A DNA stretch of 11,082 nt from Candidatus Heimdallarchaeota archaeon (GTDB lineage Archaea; Asgardarchaeota; Heimdallarchaeia; Heimdallarchaeales; Kariarchaeaceae), in NCBI GenBank assembly GCA_029882335.1, contig JAOUKW010000106.1, positions 1-11,082 on the forward strand, read 5' to 3'. Numbering within the stretch: position 1 is the stretch's first letter; each line of letters begins with the position of its first letter. The notes below the pieces were generated by a model. The model had not been told where the DNA came from and did not search any database. It worked only from the letters and a program-made list of their open reading frames with translations. Of the stretch, positions 1-6,957 are shown piece after piece. Both the position numbers and the translations under genes were made by a program.

Positions 1-237
1 TCGTTAAACTAATAAAAATAATGTATAAATATATAACTAACAAAAAGTAAAATTTTAAATAATTCAATAAAAATGAAGTAGAAATATTGTTTTTGGTATT
101 GTATATTAGCAATTTTTCATCAAAAATTTTATTACTGCACTAATTAATTATATAATAATTGCAAAAATTTAATATCAATAGGTAGAAATAAAATTATTTA
201 TCAAATTATAAATTATAATAAACGATAAATCATTGAA

Positions 238-384
238 TTCAAGGTGGTAATCTGATGATAAAATATGTTTCAAACATGAAAATTCATGATTATTAAGTAA
301 TTAAATTTATAATAATAAGTAAACAAACATTTAATTAATTAAAAATATAAAATATTGAGGATTATTTCAGATTACTACCTTGAA
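238..384. repeat. 18-bp inverted repeat flanking a 111-bp AT-rich spacer
   Basis: The left arm at 238-255 reads ttcaaggtggtaatctga. The right arm at 367-384 is its reverse complement with a single mismatch (ggtggt against ggtagt). The match is striking because the arms carry more G and C than the surrounding sequence. The spacer is AT-rich and non-coding. No gene adjoins it, so its role is unknown; possibilities are a protein-binding site pair, ends of a tiny non-autonomous element, or an RNA with a long-range stem. Confidence 0.6.
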
Positions 385-891
385 ATATTCATAAAATCAA
401 TGTTTAAAAAAACATGAATAATCTATCTAAAAAATAAAAATATTGCATGTAGATGAAATATCAATATAAAAAAATACTTACCACTATACATAGTCCTTAA
501 CACAAATACTCAATGATTTAAATGTATCTCATATTATTATATAATAAATGTGTTATAATGTTATTGAATATTCTAATAAAATAATTTAATAACTAAAATA
601 TTAGTTAACAACAGTAAATTTAATGATTTGTGATTACCTGAAAAATCGTCTGGAAGTTCTGTTTATAGATTTTCCGTATGGTTAGGTGTAGTCTAAATAC
701 TAACAATAAAAGATAAAAAAAAACTAATAATAATTAATAAAAAAGTTAAATGACGAATAAATAAGGTAATATCAAGAAAAATTAGATTAAATATAATATA
801 TCAAATAAATTGCAAAAATAAATATTAAATAAAAGATAAAACAAATAAAATTAATTAATATAAATTAATAACTATTAAAATAAATCATATG

Positions 892-925
892 GTATATTAT
901 TTAGTATATTATTTAGTATACTATT
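892..925. repeat. 12-bp tandem repeat, nearly three copies
   Basis: The unit gtatattattta occurs exactly at 892-903 and 904-915 and is followed by a partial, one-mismatch copy (gtatactatt) at 916-925. It lies in non-coding AT-rich sequence and is probably a slippage-derived minisatellite, although each unit also resembles an archaeal TATA element. Confidence 0.7.
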
Positions 926-989
926 ATAATGAATGAATTAAACGTTTGGTTATAAAATAATCCTTATACTATACCTACCCAAATGATAT

Positions 990-1008
990 TACGCGCGCAT
1001 ATGCGTAT
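990..1008. other. Alternating purine-pyrimidine tract with palindromic core
   Basis: From 990 to 1008 every base alternates purine and pyrimidine (tacgcgcgcatatgcgtat). It includes a CGCGCGC core and the perfect palindrome cgcatatgcg at 996-1005. Such sequence can in principle adopt Z-form or cruciform structure. It is unusual here because the surrounding kilobase has almost no CpG. It could also be part of a decayed gene, since a 38-codon open frame starts at the ATG at 983. Confidence 0.5.
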
Positions 1009-1356
1009 TTATGATCGTCTAATCATGTATACGGAGATGATATATGTGTCAACATACGGGTATATTGGAGAAAATGCAAACTCAAGTGCATTTGTCTAGT
1101 TTCATTATTATAGTTACCTCAGTATTGGGTATGATAAAAATATATTTGGTGTACGTTTAACTAATATGTATTCTAATACTTTTAAAATAATTCAATATTT
1201 GAATGTAGGTTTTCTAATTTACTATCAATACTGGTAATTAATTCAGTAGTATAAATTGGTCAAAAAAGTTTCATGATTTTTCTGACTTTCTCAAATATTT
1301 TGATATTGATGATTGATGTTTTAGAAAAGTTTTGCTTGTCTTTTTAATAAATTACT

Positions 1357-3798
1357 TTACTCATTGGTAATTATATCATTTGAATCCTTGCAGACTTGGT
1401 TTATTGTTTCTGATAATTTTTTAAAGCTAAAAGGTTTGATTAATCTATTCGCAAATCCATGTTCTTCAAATTTCACCATGATTGTTTCTTTAAAATAGGC
1501 ACTAATAACAATAACCTTGACATTTGCGTTGATTTTCTTCAATCTTTCCAGTAATATCTTACCGTTTATATCTCCTTTAATGGTAAGGTCCGTAATTACT
1601 ACATCAAAAGGATTTCCTTTTTTATAATCTTCTCTGTAATATATAATTGCTTGAGAGCTGTTGTAGGTGAATTCAACTTGATGTCCTAGTGATTTTAGAT
1701 AGGTGGTCATACTATTGGCTAGTTCAACCTCATCATCAACAATTAGTATTTTTCTGGGTTGGTTTTCAAGAATAATATTATTCATCTCTGATGATGCGAC
1801 TTTTCCATCGAATTTCCTTATGCCAAGTGTGAATTCAGTACCAACACCGACTTTTGATTGAACATTAAGAGAACATCCGTGACTATTGACAATTGATAAA
1901 GTACTTGCCAGTCCCAAACCCTTTCCATGAGATTTGGTGGTATAAAATGGATCGAATATTCTACCAAGACGATCTTCTTCTATTCCTATCCCGTTGTCTT
2001 TAATGGCTATGGTATAGAGTTCTGTATTTTCTTTATCTTCATCAACAGTGATTTCCAATTGAGGGTTTGGAATGTCTCCCATGGCATCAATGGCATTAAG
2101 CACAAGATTTGATATTACTTGATTCATCATTCCAATATCAACCATTACAGTTGCGTTTGGAGCATTAAAATGAAATTTGGGTTTAATTCTGGTGCCTATG
2201 GTGAAAAATCTAACTGAATCTACTACTATTTTTTCAAGTTCAATAACTTCTGCAGATATTTTCTTATCTTGGGCGAAGGTAAGTAGTTGGTTAGTTATTC
2301 TTTTTGATCTGTCAATCAGTTTTTCTATGGTTTCAACTGCTTCAACAATATCCGGTTGATTTTCAGTTTCTGCTAAATATTTGATTATAGTGGCATTTCC
2401 GAGTATTGCTGCTAGTTGATTATTATAATCATGAGCAATTCCTCCAGCAATAATTCCTATTGACTCTTCTCGAATAACATTGATCATTTCTTTTTCTAAT
2501 TTTCTTTTTTGGGTAATATCTTCAAAAATAAGGAGATAGTTGGCTACTCTTCCATCGATCCATACTTTGGAGAGTTTCATTGAGCATAATATCTGATTTT
2601 GTGTATATCCTTTGAGGATGATTTCTCCTTCCCAAGTTGAGCTAGCTCCAATATCTGTTATTATGTCCTCGATGTTTGAGTATAGGTTTTCATCGGCAGT
2701 TTGATCGACTTCTAATACAGCAGAAATTGGTTCTGAAAGTAAATCTGTTGGATTTGCATTAATATATTCAATTATTTTATTATTGATAAATTCGATTTTA
2801 AACTCAAGGTTTAATATGACTACTACATTGGATGAGCTGTTGATGGCAGTATATAGTGAGTTTAGGGTATTTTCATATCTAATTTTGTCATCAACATCTC
2901 TACCGATTGCATGTACTACTTCTTCTCCAATTTCATTTTTAGTCAGCCAAAACACAAATTCAAAAAATTTTACAGTTCCATTTTTATGAAGTTGACCTAT
3001 TGGATAGGGCTGAGTTGGATCAAATGCCAGAATTTCTTCTCTTGATAGCATTTTTTTGCTGTATGGGTTGAGCTTAGTTATGTTTTCACCTATCAGCTCA
3101 CCTGGATTATAACTCAATACTTCTCGAATTGCATCATTTACATCAAGTATTGTACCATCGATAGTTGTAGAAAAAATAATGTCTTTCGTTTGATTAATCA
3201 TCCGATTATAATATGCTTCTTTTTGTATTTTTGTTTGAAGGGAGGTAAAAGTACGGATAATCAGTGCTATTTGTTCGCTAAGTAATGTTAAATAATCTAT
3301 TTGAAATTCGTCTAGTTCTAGTAATCTTTTTTTCGGCTTCCAAATAGTCAAGTATCCATATGTATTGTCTAATACTTTAAATGGGCAAAAAATTGCTGAT
3401 TTGATACCGAAATCAGTAAAATCCTTGACTATTCCTTCAGGATATCCCTCTACTTCCTTGATGTTTGGGATATACAAGACATTTTTATCAATAATAACTT
3501 GTTTACCTATTACATGTTTTCTGATTAATACCCTGTGTTGTTGGGATATTTTCGTTTTCTGAGATTCACCTCGTTTGACATGGACACCATTAATTTTTGA
3601 TCTATAAACTGGGTAATTGGGAAAATACAATTGACCTTCTTCTAATAGGATAATAGAAATATGGGCACCGTGTATTATTTTTCTTATTTCTTGTTCGAGA
3701 AAATCACCAAGATCTTCTGTAGATTCGAACTTTTTGATATTTTCCATTAAATTTAATACCGAATCTGATACTACTTTATTCAGTTTCAAATTTAACAT
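1357..3798 (-). CDS. Soluble hybrid sensor histidine kinase: GAF-PAS-PAS-HisKA-HATPase-REC
   Basis: This 813-residue protein autophosphorylates a histidine in response to a signal and passes the phosphate to its own C-terminal receiver. Residues about 15-185 look like a GAF domain and about 196-310 like a PAS domain. A second, more divergent PAS lies at 312-430. The H-box is GGIAHDYNNQL with H456, the N-box is NLVLNAIDAM with N568, G1 is DNGIGI (601-606), the F-box is around FDPFYTTK, and G2 is GKGLGL (625-630). The receiver begins with ILIVDDE (D688, D689). Its predicted phosphoacceptor is D737 in VITDLT, with S766 and K788 completing the switch. I see no transmembrane helix or signal peptide, so it should sense a cytoplasmic cue. 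No response regulator or phosphotransfer gene is adjacent. The AHDxNN/GLGLA class is bacterial in style, which suggests ancient transfer. ATG start without a Shine-Dalgarno. Confidence 0.93.
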   Translation of the reverse strand: MLNLKLNKVVSDSVLNLMENIKKFESTEDLGDFLEQEIRKIIHGAHISIILLEEGQLYFPNYPVYRSKINGVHVKRGESQKTKISQQHRVLIRKHVIGKQVIIDKNVLYIPNIKEVEGYPEGIVKDFTDFGIKSAIFCPFKVLDNTYGYLTIWKPKKRLLELDEFQIDYLTLLSEQIALIIRTFTSLQTKIQKEAYYNRMINQTKDIIFSTTIDGTILDVNDAIREVLSYNPGELIGENITKLNPYSKKMLSREEILAFDPTQPYPIGQLHKNGTVKFFEFVFWLTKNEIGEEVVHAIGRDVDDKIRYENTLNSLYTAINSSSNVVVILNLEFKIEFINNKIIEYINANPTDLLSEPISAVLEVDQTADENLYSNIEDIITDIGASSTWEGEIILKGYTQNQILCSMKLSKVWIDGRVANYLLIFEDITQKRKLEKEMINVIREESIGIIAGGIAHDYNNQLAAILGNATIIKYLAETENQPDIVEAVETIEKLIDRSKRITNQLLTFAQDKKISAEVIELEKIVVDSVRFFTIGTRIKPKFHFNAPNATVMVDIGMMNQVISNLVLNAIDAMGDIPNPQLEITVDEDKENTELYTIAIKDNGIGIEEDRLGRIFDPFYTTKSHGKGLGLASTLSIVNSHGCSLNVQSKVGVGTEFTLGIRKFDGKVASSEMNNIILENQPRKILIVDDEVELANSMTTYLKSLGHQVEFTYNSSQAIIYYREDYKKGNPFDVVITDLTIKGDINGKILLERLKKINANVKVIVISAYFKETIMVKFEEHGFANRLIKPFSFKKLSETINQVCKDSNDIITNE

Positions 3799-3817
3799 AC
3801 TTTTATAGTAATTCGCT

Positions 3818-3830
3818 TAAAATTAATTAA
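3818..3830 (-). promoter_or_regulatory. Possible TATA box of the histidine kinase gene
   Basis: On the minus strand the sequence ttaattaatttta lies roughly 20-32 nt before the ATG. This is where an archaeal TATA box of a leaderless or short-leader transcript would sit. No Shine-Dalgarno precedes the ATG. The surrounding sequence is so AT-rich that the match alone is weak. Confidence 0.35.
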
Positions 3831-4028
3831 GTCATCGTTATGTTAACACCCTTTTGAAATATATCTTTTGAACTATTTTGTTTAATTGAATTCTGTATGT
3901 TCAATTCCCTAATTTGATTTATTGGTATATTTGCTTTTATTCTCTTTTCATCTGCACAACCTTACAATTGAACTAACGCTTTAAAATATATTTAAATTAT
4001 CTTATTTTCCACTATTTTTCATTAATCC

Positions 4029-4038
4029 TTATTAATTT
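4029..4038 (+). promoter_or_regulatory. Possible TATA box of the four-helix membrane protein gene
   Basis: The sequence ttattaattt is centred about 25 nt before the ATG at 4058, the spacing expected for a leaderless archaeal transcript. A second, nearly palindromic candidate (tttaaaatatatttaaatta) lies at 3980-3999 and would give a short 5' leader or serve as an operator. Confidence 0.35.
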
Positions 4039-4057
4039 GATAGATAATATATATGCG

Positions 4058-4441
4058 ATGAATGGATCTACTAATATTGTGACTCAACATCCCTCTCAAG
4101 ATGTTGTTTATTGGATGACTCGCTCAATTGGACTATTTGTTGTATTAATTACTCTTCTTCTTTCTCTAGATGTTTTTGAAGAGGGTTATTCAGTATTGGA
4201 ATTGATAATTGGTTTCACAATTCACCTCATACCTACTCTGATTATATCAGTTTCTCTATATTTGGGATGGAAGAATAATTATCGTGGTATGGTGATTTTT
4301 GCAATTGTCACTTTCATGTCTATAACCTTTGTTACTTTTTCTAATAATCCGTCACTGGAATTCTATCTCACCTTCGGTTTACCTCCTTTTCTTATCAGTA
4401 TTGGGTTTTTAATCAGCTGGAGGCGTGAAAAAAGTATTTAA
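4058..4441 (+). CDS. Small four-helix integral membrane protein (DUF7670-like)
   Basis: From the ATG at 4058 this encodes 127 residues. An in-frame TTG at 4037 would add seven residues, but the ATG has a better-placed TATA-like box. Four hydrophobic segments are clear at about 22-38, 47-70, 77-93 and 102-121. The protein ends in a basic tail (WRREKSI), so a cytoplasmic C-terminus is likely. The motifs LSLDVFEEG, then IHLIPTLII in helix 2, then an aromatic-basic loop (GWKNNYRG) and a proline pair in helix 4 remind me of a widespread small membrane-protein family of unknown function (DUF7670, from memory). It has no catalytic motif I can name. It is transcribed divergently from the histidine kinase across about 260 bp, but nothing else ties the two together. 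Confidence 0.75.
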   Translation: MNGSTNIVTQHPSQDVVYWMTRSIGLFVVLITLLLSLDVFEEGYSVLELIIGFTIHLIPTLIISVSLYLGWKNNYRGMVIFAIVTFMSITFVTFSNNPSLEFYLTFGLPPFLISIGFLISWRREKSI

Positions 4442-4558
4442 TTAAAGGGAAATTCTTTAGATTGTGTCTTATGAATTGAGTTATATTGGATAATTGTTGT
4501 ATTTCAGGTCATCTCATCTGGAACGCAATGTTTTTTTACTAGAATATGATAACCTACA

Positions 4559-5368
4559 TTGTTGGAAAACTCTGTATTGCATAATATTAATATTTTGAAA
4601 GCAGAAATCCGATTAAGATTTGGAATACCACTTCACCAATTAGAGAATTTAGTTTCAGTTTCAAATAATCAAGTATCTGGGATAAATTTGGCAAGTTCTG
4701 AACTAGATGGTTTACCCTATTCAATCACTAAATTTCCCAATATTGTCTCCATCAATGCTAATTCAAACAAAATAACCGAGATACCTGATTTTATCACTGA
4801 ACTTCTTGAATTGAGAGTATTGGAATTAAAAAGGAATAATATAGAAGAGTTACCGGAGTCATTTGGCAATTTATCTAATCTTCAAAGATTGGATCTTGAT
4901 TACAATCAATTTTATAAATTTCCAATTGAATTATTGGACTTATCCTCTCTTCAGTTATTATACTTGGATGAAAATCCTTTACATCAATTACCTGAGGCTA
5001 TTGATCGGTTGGCTCAGTTAGAATATTTATATCTGAAAAATTGTCTGTTGGAAGAATTACCCCTTCGATTTGGTAATTTGAATCTAAAATTTTTGGATTT
5101 ATCTTACAATCAATTATTTGAAGTACCTCCATTAAATCAGGAAATTCGATATCTAAATTTATCCCATAATAACCTAGAAAATTTTCCACAATCGATTACG
5201 AAGATGCATAGTTTGGAAATTCTTGAATTGGGTCATAATACGATTGATCGTTTACCTGTTGAATTGGGATATATGACCAAATTAAAATTAATTTCAATAG
5301 TGAATAATCCGGATATTATCGTGCCTGATATTTTGAAACAAAATATGTCAATCAATTTAATTCAATAA
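4559..5368 (+). CDS. Leucine-rich repeat protein (9-10 LRRs)
   Basis: This 269-residue protein is almost entirely leucine-rich repeats. After about 38 N-terminal residues, 23-residue units follow the pattern LxxLxLxxNxIxxLPxxFxxLxx. Examples are LRVLELKRNNIEELP, LQRLDLDYNQFYKFP and LEILELGHNTIDRLP. Unit 6 is 22 residues and unit 7 about 20; the tenth, at the C-terminus, is degenerate. It should form a short solenoid for protein-protein binding and has no catalytic domain, signal peptide or membrane helix. The LP-containing repeat class is common in bacteria and Asgard archaea, where such proteins may act with small GTPases. There is no ATG near the 5' end: the frame opens after a TAA at 4550, and the only good starts are adjacent TTG codons at 4559 and 4562. 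The start is therefore uncertain, but the repeat fold is not. Confidence 0.9.
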   Translation: MLENSVLHNINILKAEIRLRFGIPLHQLENLVSVSNNQVSGINLASSELDGLPYSITKFPNIVSINANSNKITEIPDFITELLELRVLELKRNNIEELPESFGNLSNLQRLDLDYNQFYKFPIELLDLSSLQLLYLDENPLHQLPEAIDRLAQLEYLYLKNCLLEELPLRFGNLNLKFLDLSYNQLFEVPPLNQEIRYLNLSHNNLENFPQSITKMHSLEILELGHNTIDRLPVELGYMTKLKLISIVNNPDIIVPDILKQNMSINLIQ

Positions 5369-5707
5369 GTTTAATTAAATTTATGAATATAGCAATATCA
5401 AATGCTATTTGAATGGGAATTCATTCTACAGATTGTGGTATATATTACAAAACTAGAGACTGAAGGGTCTACTAGTAAGTTTATTACACAGATTATGATG
5501 AATTATGGATAATTCATTGCATTGGAAAACATAATAGTAATTAGTTTGAGATAAGGAATTAAATATATTCTTGGATATCTTCAATATTCATCTACTTATT
5601 ATTTTTACAATTATATTAATCTTGATCATAGAATATTGAAAATAAGATTGAATACGAAGAAATCATAATAGTGAATGAATTGGTAAAAATTTGATTCAAT
5701 TAGGAAA
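5369..5707. other. Convergent intergenic gap, possible decayed reading frame
   Basis: This gap separates the LRR gene and the longin-like gene, which converge. A weak hairpin (atagca at 5389-5394 with tgctat at 5403-5408) lies about 20 nt past the LRR stop. On the plus strand one frame runs from an ATG at 5402 to a TAA at 5666 with only two internal stops (5510 and 5552). Its opening, LFEWEFILQIVVYITKLE, looks protein-like, but open runs of this size are expected by chance in sequence this long, so I do not call a gene. Confidence 0.4.
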
Positions 5708-6346
5708 TTACATTAATTTTTTTTTTTTATAATATTTCCTCATATCTATCCAGTGGTAAATGTTCAAGTAAATACCTGCAAAAATACGTTTTATAAATGG
5801 TAAAGGTTTATTGTAATTTAATTTAAATACCTCCCAAATTTGAAGATTATCAGCCTTACTCTGTTCATAATTGTGTACATCTTCAAAAGGACAATTGTCA
5901 CCACAAACGTCTCGATCTGTAAAATAAGGGAAATTGGGTAAAATTGCATTGTGAATAAGTTTTTCTTCAAACTCTTTTAATTCATTTTGCTTTATATGAG
6001 ACCAATTTTTGTCCTTATAATCCTTATCTAAAACATTTTTAGTCATTTCAAAAAAAGTTTCAATTTTAGTATTATGTTTTTTATCATCATAAGTGTTATT
6101 AACTATCCCTACAGCAATTGAAACTCCACTAGGCATGGTTCGTTTTAAAATCAATTTAGTATAACCCATCTCAACACTTTTCAGATCCATATTTTCACCA
6201 AACATTTCTGGAATTGTCATTAATGCAGATAAAAAACCAGTAAGTAATACTTCATTAGTTCCAGCAATTGCACAAAATGTTCCAAAACACTTTGAATATA
6301 TTGGAAGTCCATCGCTCTTATAGACAATTATGTATTCTAGTTTCAA
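5708..6346 (-). CDS. Longin/roadblock-like protein with Cys-rich C-terminal region (Asgard type)
   Basis: This 212-residue protein is probably a small regulatory scaffold of the longin/roadblock class, which in Asgard archaea is thought to work with small GTPases. The N-terminal 105 residues show the signature. An opening strand and turn (IIVYKSDGLPIYSKCFG) leads to a helix (LLTGFLSALMTIPEMFG), then strands around VEMGYTKLILKR and GVSIAVGIV. This matches the general layout of such proteins as I know them. Residues 106-212 are charged, contain CGDNCPF (C148, C152) and end in an aromatic, basic segment (IYLNIYHWIDMRKYY plus four Lys). C20, C25, C148 and C152 could bind metal or form disulfides. 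The TTG start is supported by a strong Shine-Dalgarno. It is convergent with the LRR gene. The Lys tail is encoded by a run of 12 A, prone to slippage. Confidence 0.65.
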   Translation of the reverse strand: MKLEYIIVYKSDGLPIYSKCFGTFCAIAGTNEVLLTGFLSALMTIPEMFGENMDLKSVEMGYTKLILKRTMPSGVSIAVGIVNNTYDDKKHNTKIETFFEMTKNVLDKDYKDKNWSHIKQNELKEFEEKLIHNAILPNFPYFTDRDVCGDNCPFEDVHNYEQSKADNLQIWEVFKLNYNKPLPFIKRIFAGIYLNIYHWIDMRKYYKKKKLM

Positions 6347-6352
6347 CTTTAT

Positions 6353-6359
6353 CTCCTTT
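6353..6359 (-). promoter_or_regulatory. Shine-Dalgarno AAAGGAG deciding a TTG start
   Basis: On the minus strand AAAGGAG is followed by a six-base spacer (ATAAAG) and then the TTG at 6346-6344. This is the only strong ribosome-binding site among the complete genes of the window; the others look leaderless. It fixes the start of the longin-like protein although the codon is not ATG. Confidence 0.8.
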
Positions 6360-6636
6360 AGTTATGATACTACATGTTAATAAGTGTAATAACTTAATAT
6401 GTGTCTTTCTATTCGAGCATCTTTTGTAGCTGTATAGACCTGATAATTATCTAAATTTTTTAATTTCATTCAAGTATAAAAATATTCAACATAAAGGAAT
6501 TAAATTATCAATATATCGAATCCATTTCAATCTTAAGTAATCTGTTTGTTTACCTCAAATTAAACAGTATATCACTCAATTTATCTAATTCTACTCGATA
6601 ATATTTTCACATTTTTGAATAATATTACATTAGTAA

Positions 6637-6875
6637 ATCGATGTTACAAAGGATGTATTAGATGAATATTTCGAGGATGGAGATATATATATTATTTAGT
6701 TGCTATAATAAAATTTTTAAGAAGAAATAAAGAAATCTTAGAAACTATAATTGTAAAAGGTGCTAAAAATGTGGTAGCGACCTGTATACGGAAAAATGTT
6801 TCTCAATTCATTCATGACTTTGGATCATCGGCACAATACATTTATGAAAAAATCATTATCATTAATGAAATATGA
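6637..6875 (+). pseudogene. Possible gene remnant with a frameshift
   Basis: Two plus-strand frames appear to continue each other. The first reads IDVTKDVLDEYFEDGDIYII up to a TAG at 6697. The second is open from 6666 to a TGA at 6873-6875 without a usable start codon. Its later part includes NKEILETIIVKGAKNVVA and SQFIHDFGSSAQYIYEK. This composition, with V, G, A, S and D, is richer than expected of random AT-rich sequence. I do not recognise the family. The pieces could be joined by a single shift near 6685-6697. A run of about 69 sense codons is only marginally unexpected by chance in a window like this, so the call is tentative. Confidence 0.3.
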
Positions 6876-6957
6876 ACAATATTGGGTGATTTGATTTGTT
6901 GTAGATAATACCCGATATTCTCCGCGTTAGTTCATCAAATTTGATAATTACACCAAA

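Larger units (their letters stand above)
1..1356. other. Long AT-rich region without a convincing gene
   Basis: This stretch contains no reading frame that I can defend as a gene. Roughly 1-950 is almost entirely A and T, with short runs of A, TTAATTAA-like words and stops in all frames. GC content rises visibly at about 620-700 and 960-1240. The region holds an inverted repeat (238-255 with 367-384), a 12-base tandem repeat (892-925) and an alternating purine-pyrimidine island (990-1008). I looked for tRNA T-loop signatures, C/D box guide RNAs and origin-type repeats and found none I could support. The later part may contain a decayed reading frame (983-1237, with one internal TAG). The region lies downstream of the histidine kinase, which reads toward it on the minus strand. 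Confidence 0.6.
6347..6957. other. 611-bp gap between longin-like and dehalogenase genes
   Basis: The left end should hold the promoter and leader of the longin-like gene. From about 6361 to 6636 I see only AT-rich sequence with frequent stops. The part from 6637 to 6875 may be a decayed gene and is listed separately. The right end, about 6876-6957, is the 3' flank of the dehalogenase gene, which converges with that remnant. I see no RNA gene. Confidence 0.5.

Noticed and set aside
238..400. C/D box guide RNA suggested by ctgatgat near 252
   Set aside because: The C-box match lacks the leading purine and there is no D box at suitable distance.
1..960. Replication origin suggested by extreme AT content
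   Set aside because: No repeated origin-recognition-box motifs and no orc1/cdc6 gene nearby.
983..1237. Frame with a single in-frame TAG, considered as a pyrrolysine-containing gene
   Set aside because: The product is Tyr/Ile/Asn-rich as expected from AT-rich DNA, there is no recognisable family, and nothing in the window indicates TAG reassignment. Kept only as a low-interest observation.
1927..3562. Several plus-strand frames of 60-68 codons inside the histidine kinase gene
   Set aside because: They are antisense shadows of the kinase, whose domain motifs are continuous on the minus strand.
4998..5189. 63-codon minus-strand frame inside the LRR gene
   Set aside because: It mirrors the repeat structure on the other strand and has no features of its own.
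5389..5408. Six-bp hairpin as a terminator of the LRR gene
   Set aside because: The stem is short and AT-rich and not followed by a convincing T run.
5402..5668. Plus-strand frame of 88 sense and stop codons with two internal TAA, between the LRR and longin-like genes
   Set aside because: In sequence this AT-rich, stops occur about once in 11-13 codons, so runs of 35-50 codons arise by chance; I recognise no motif in it.
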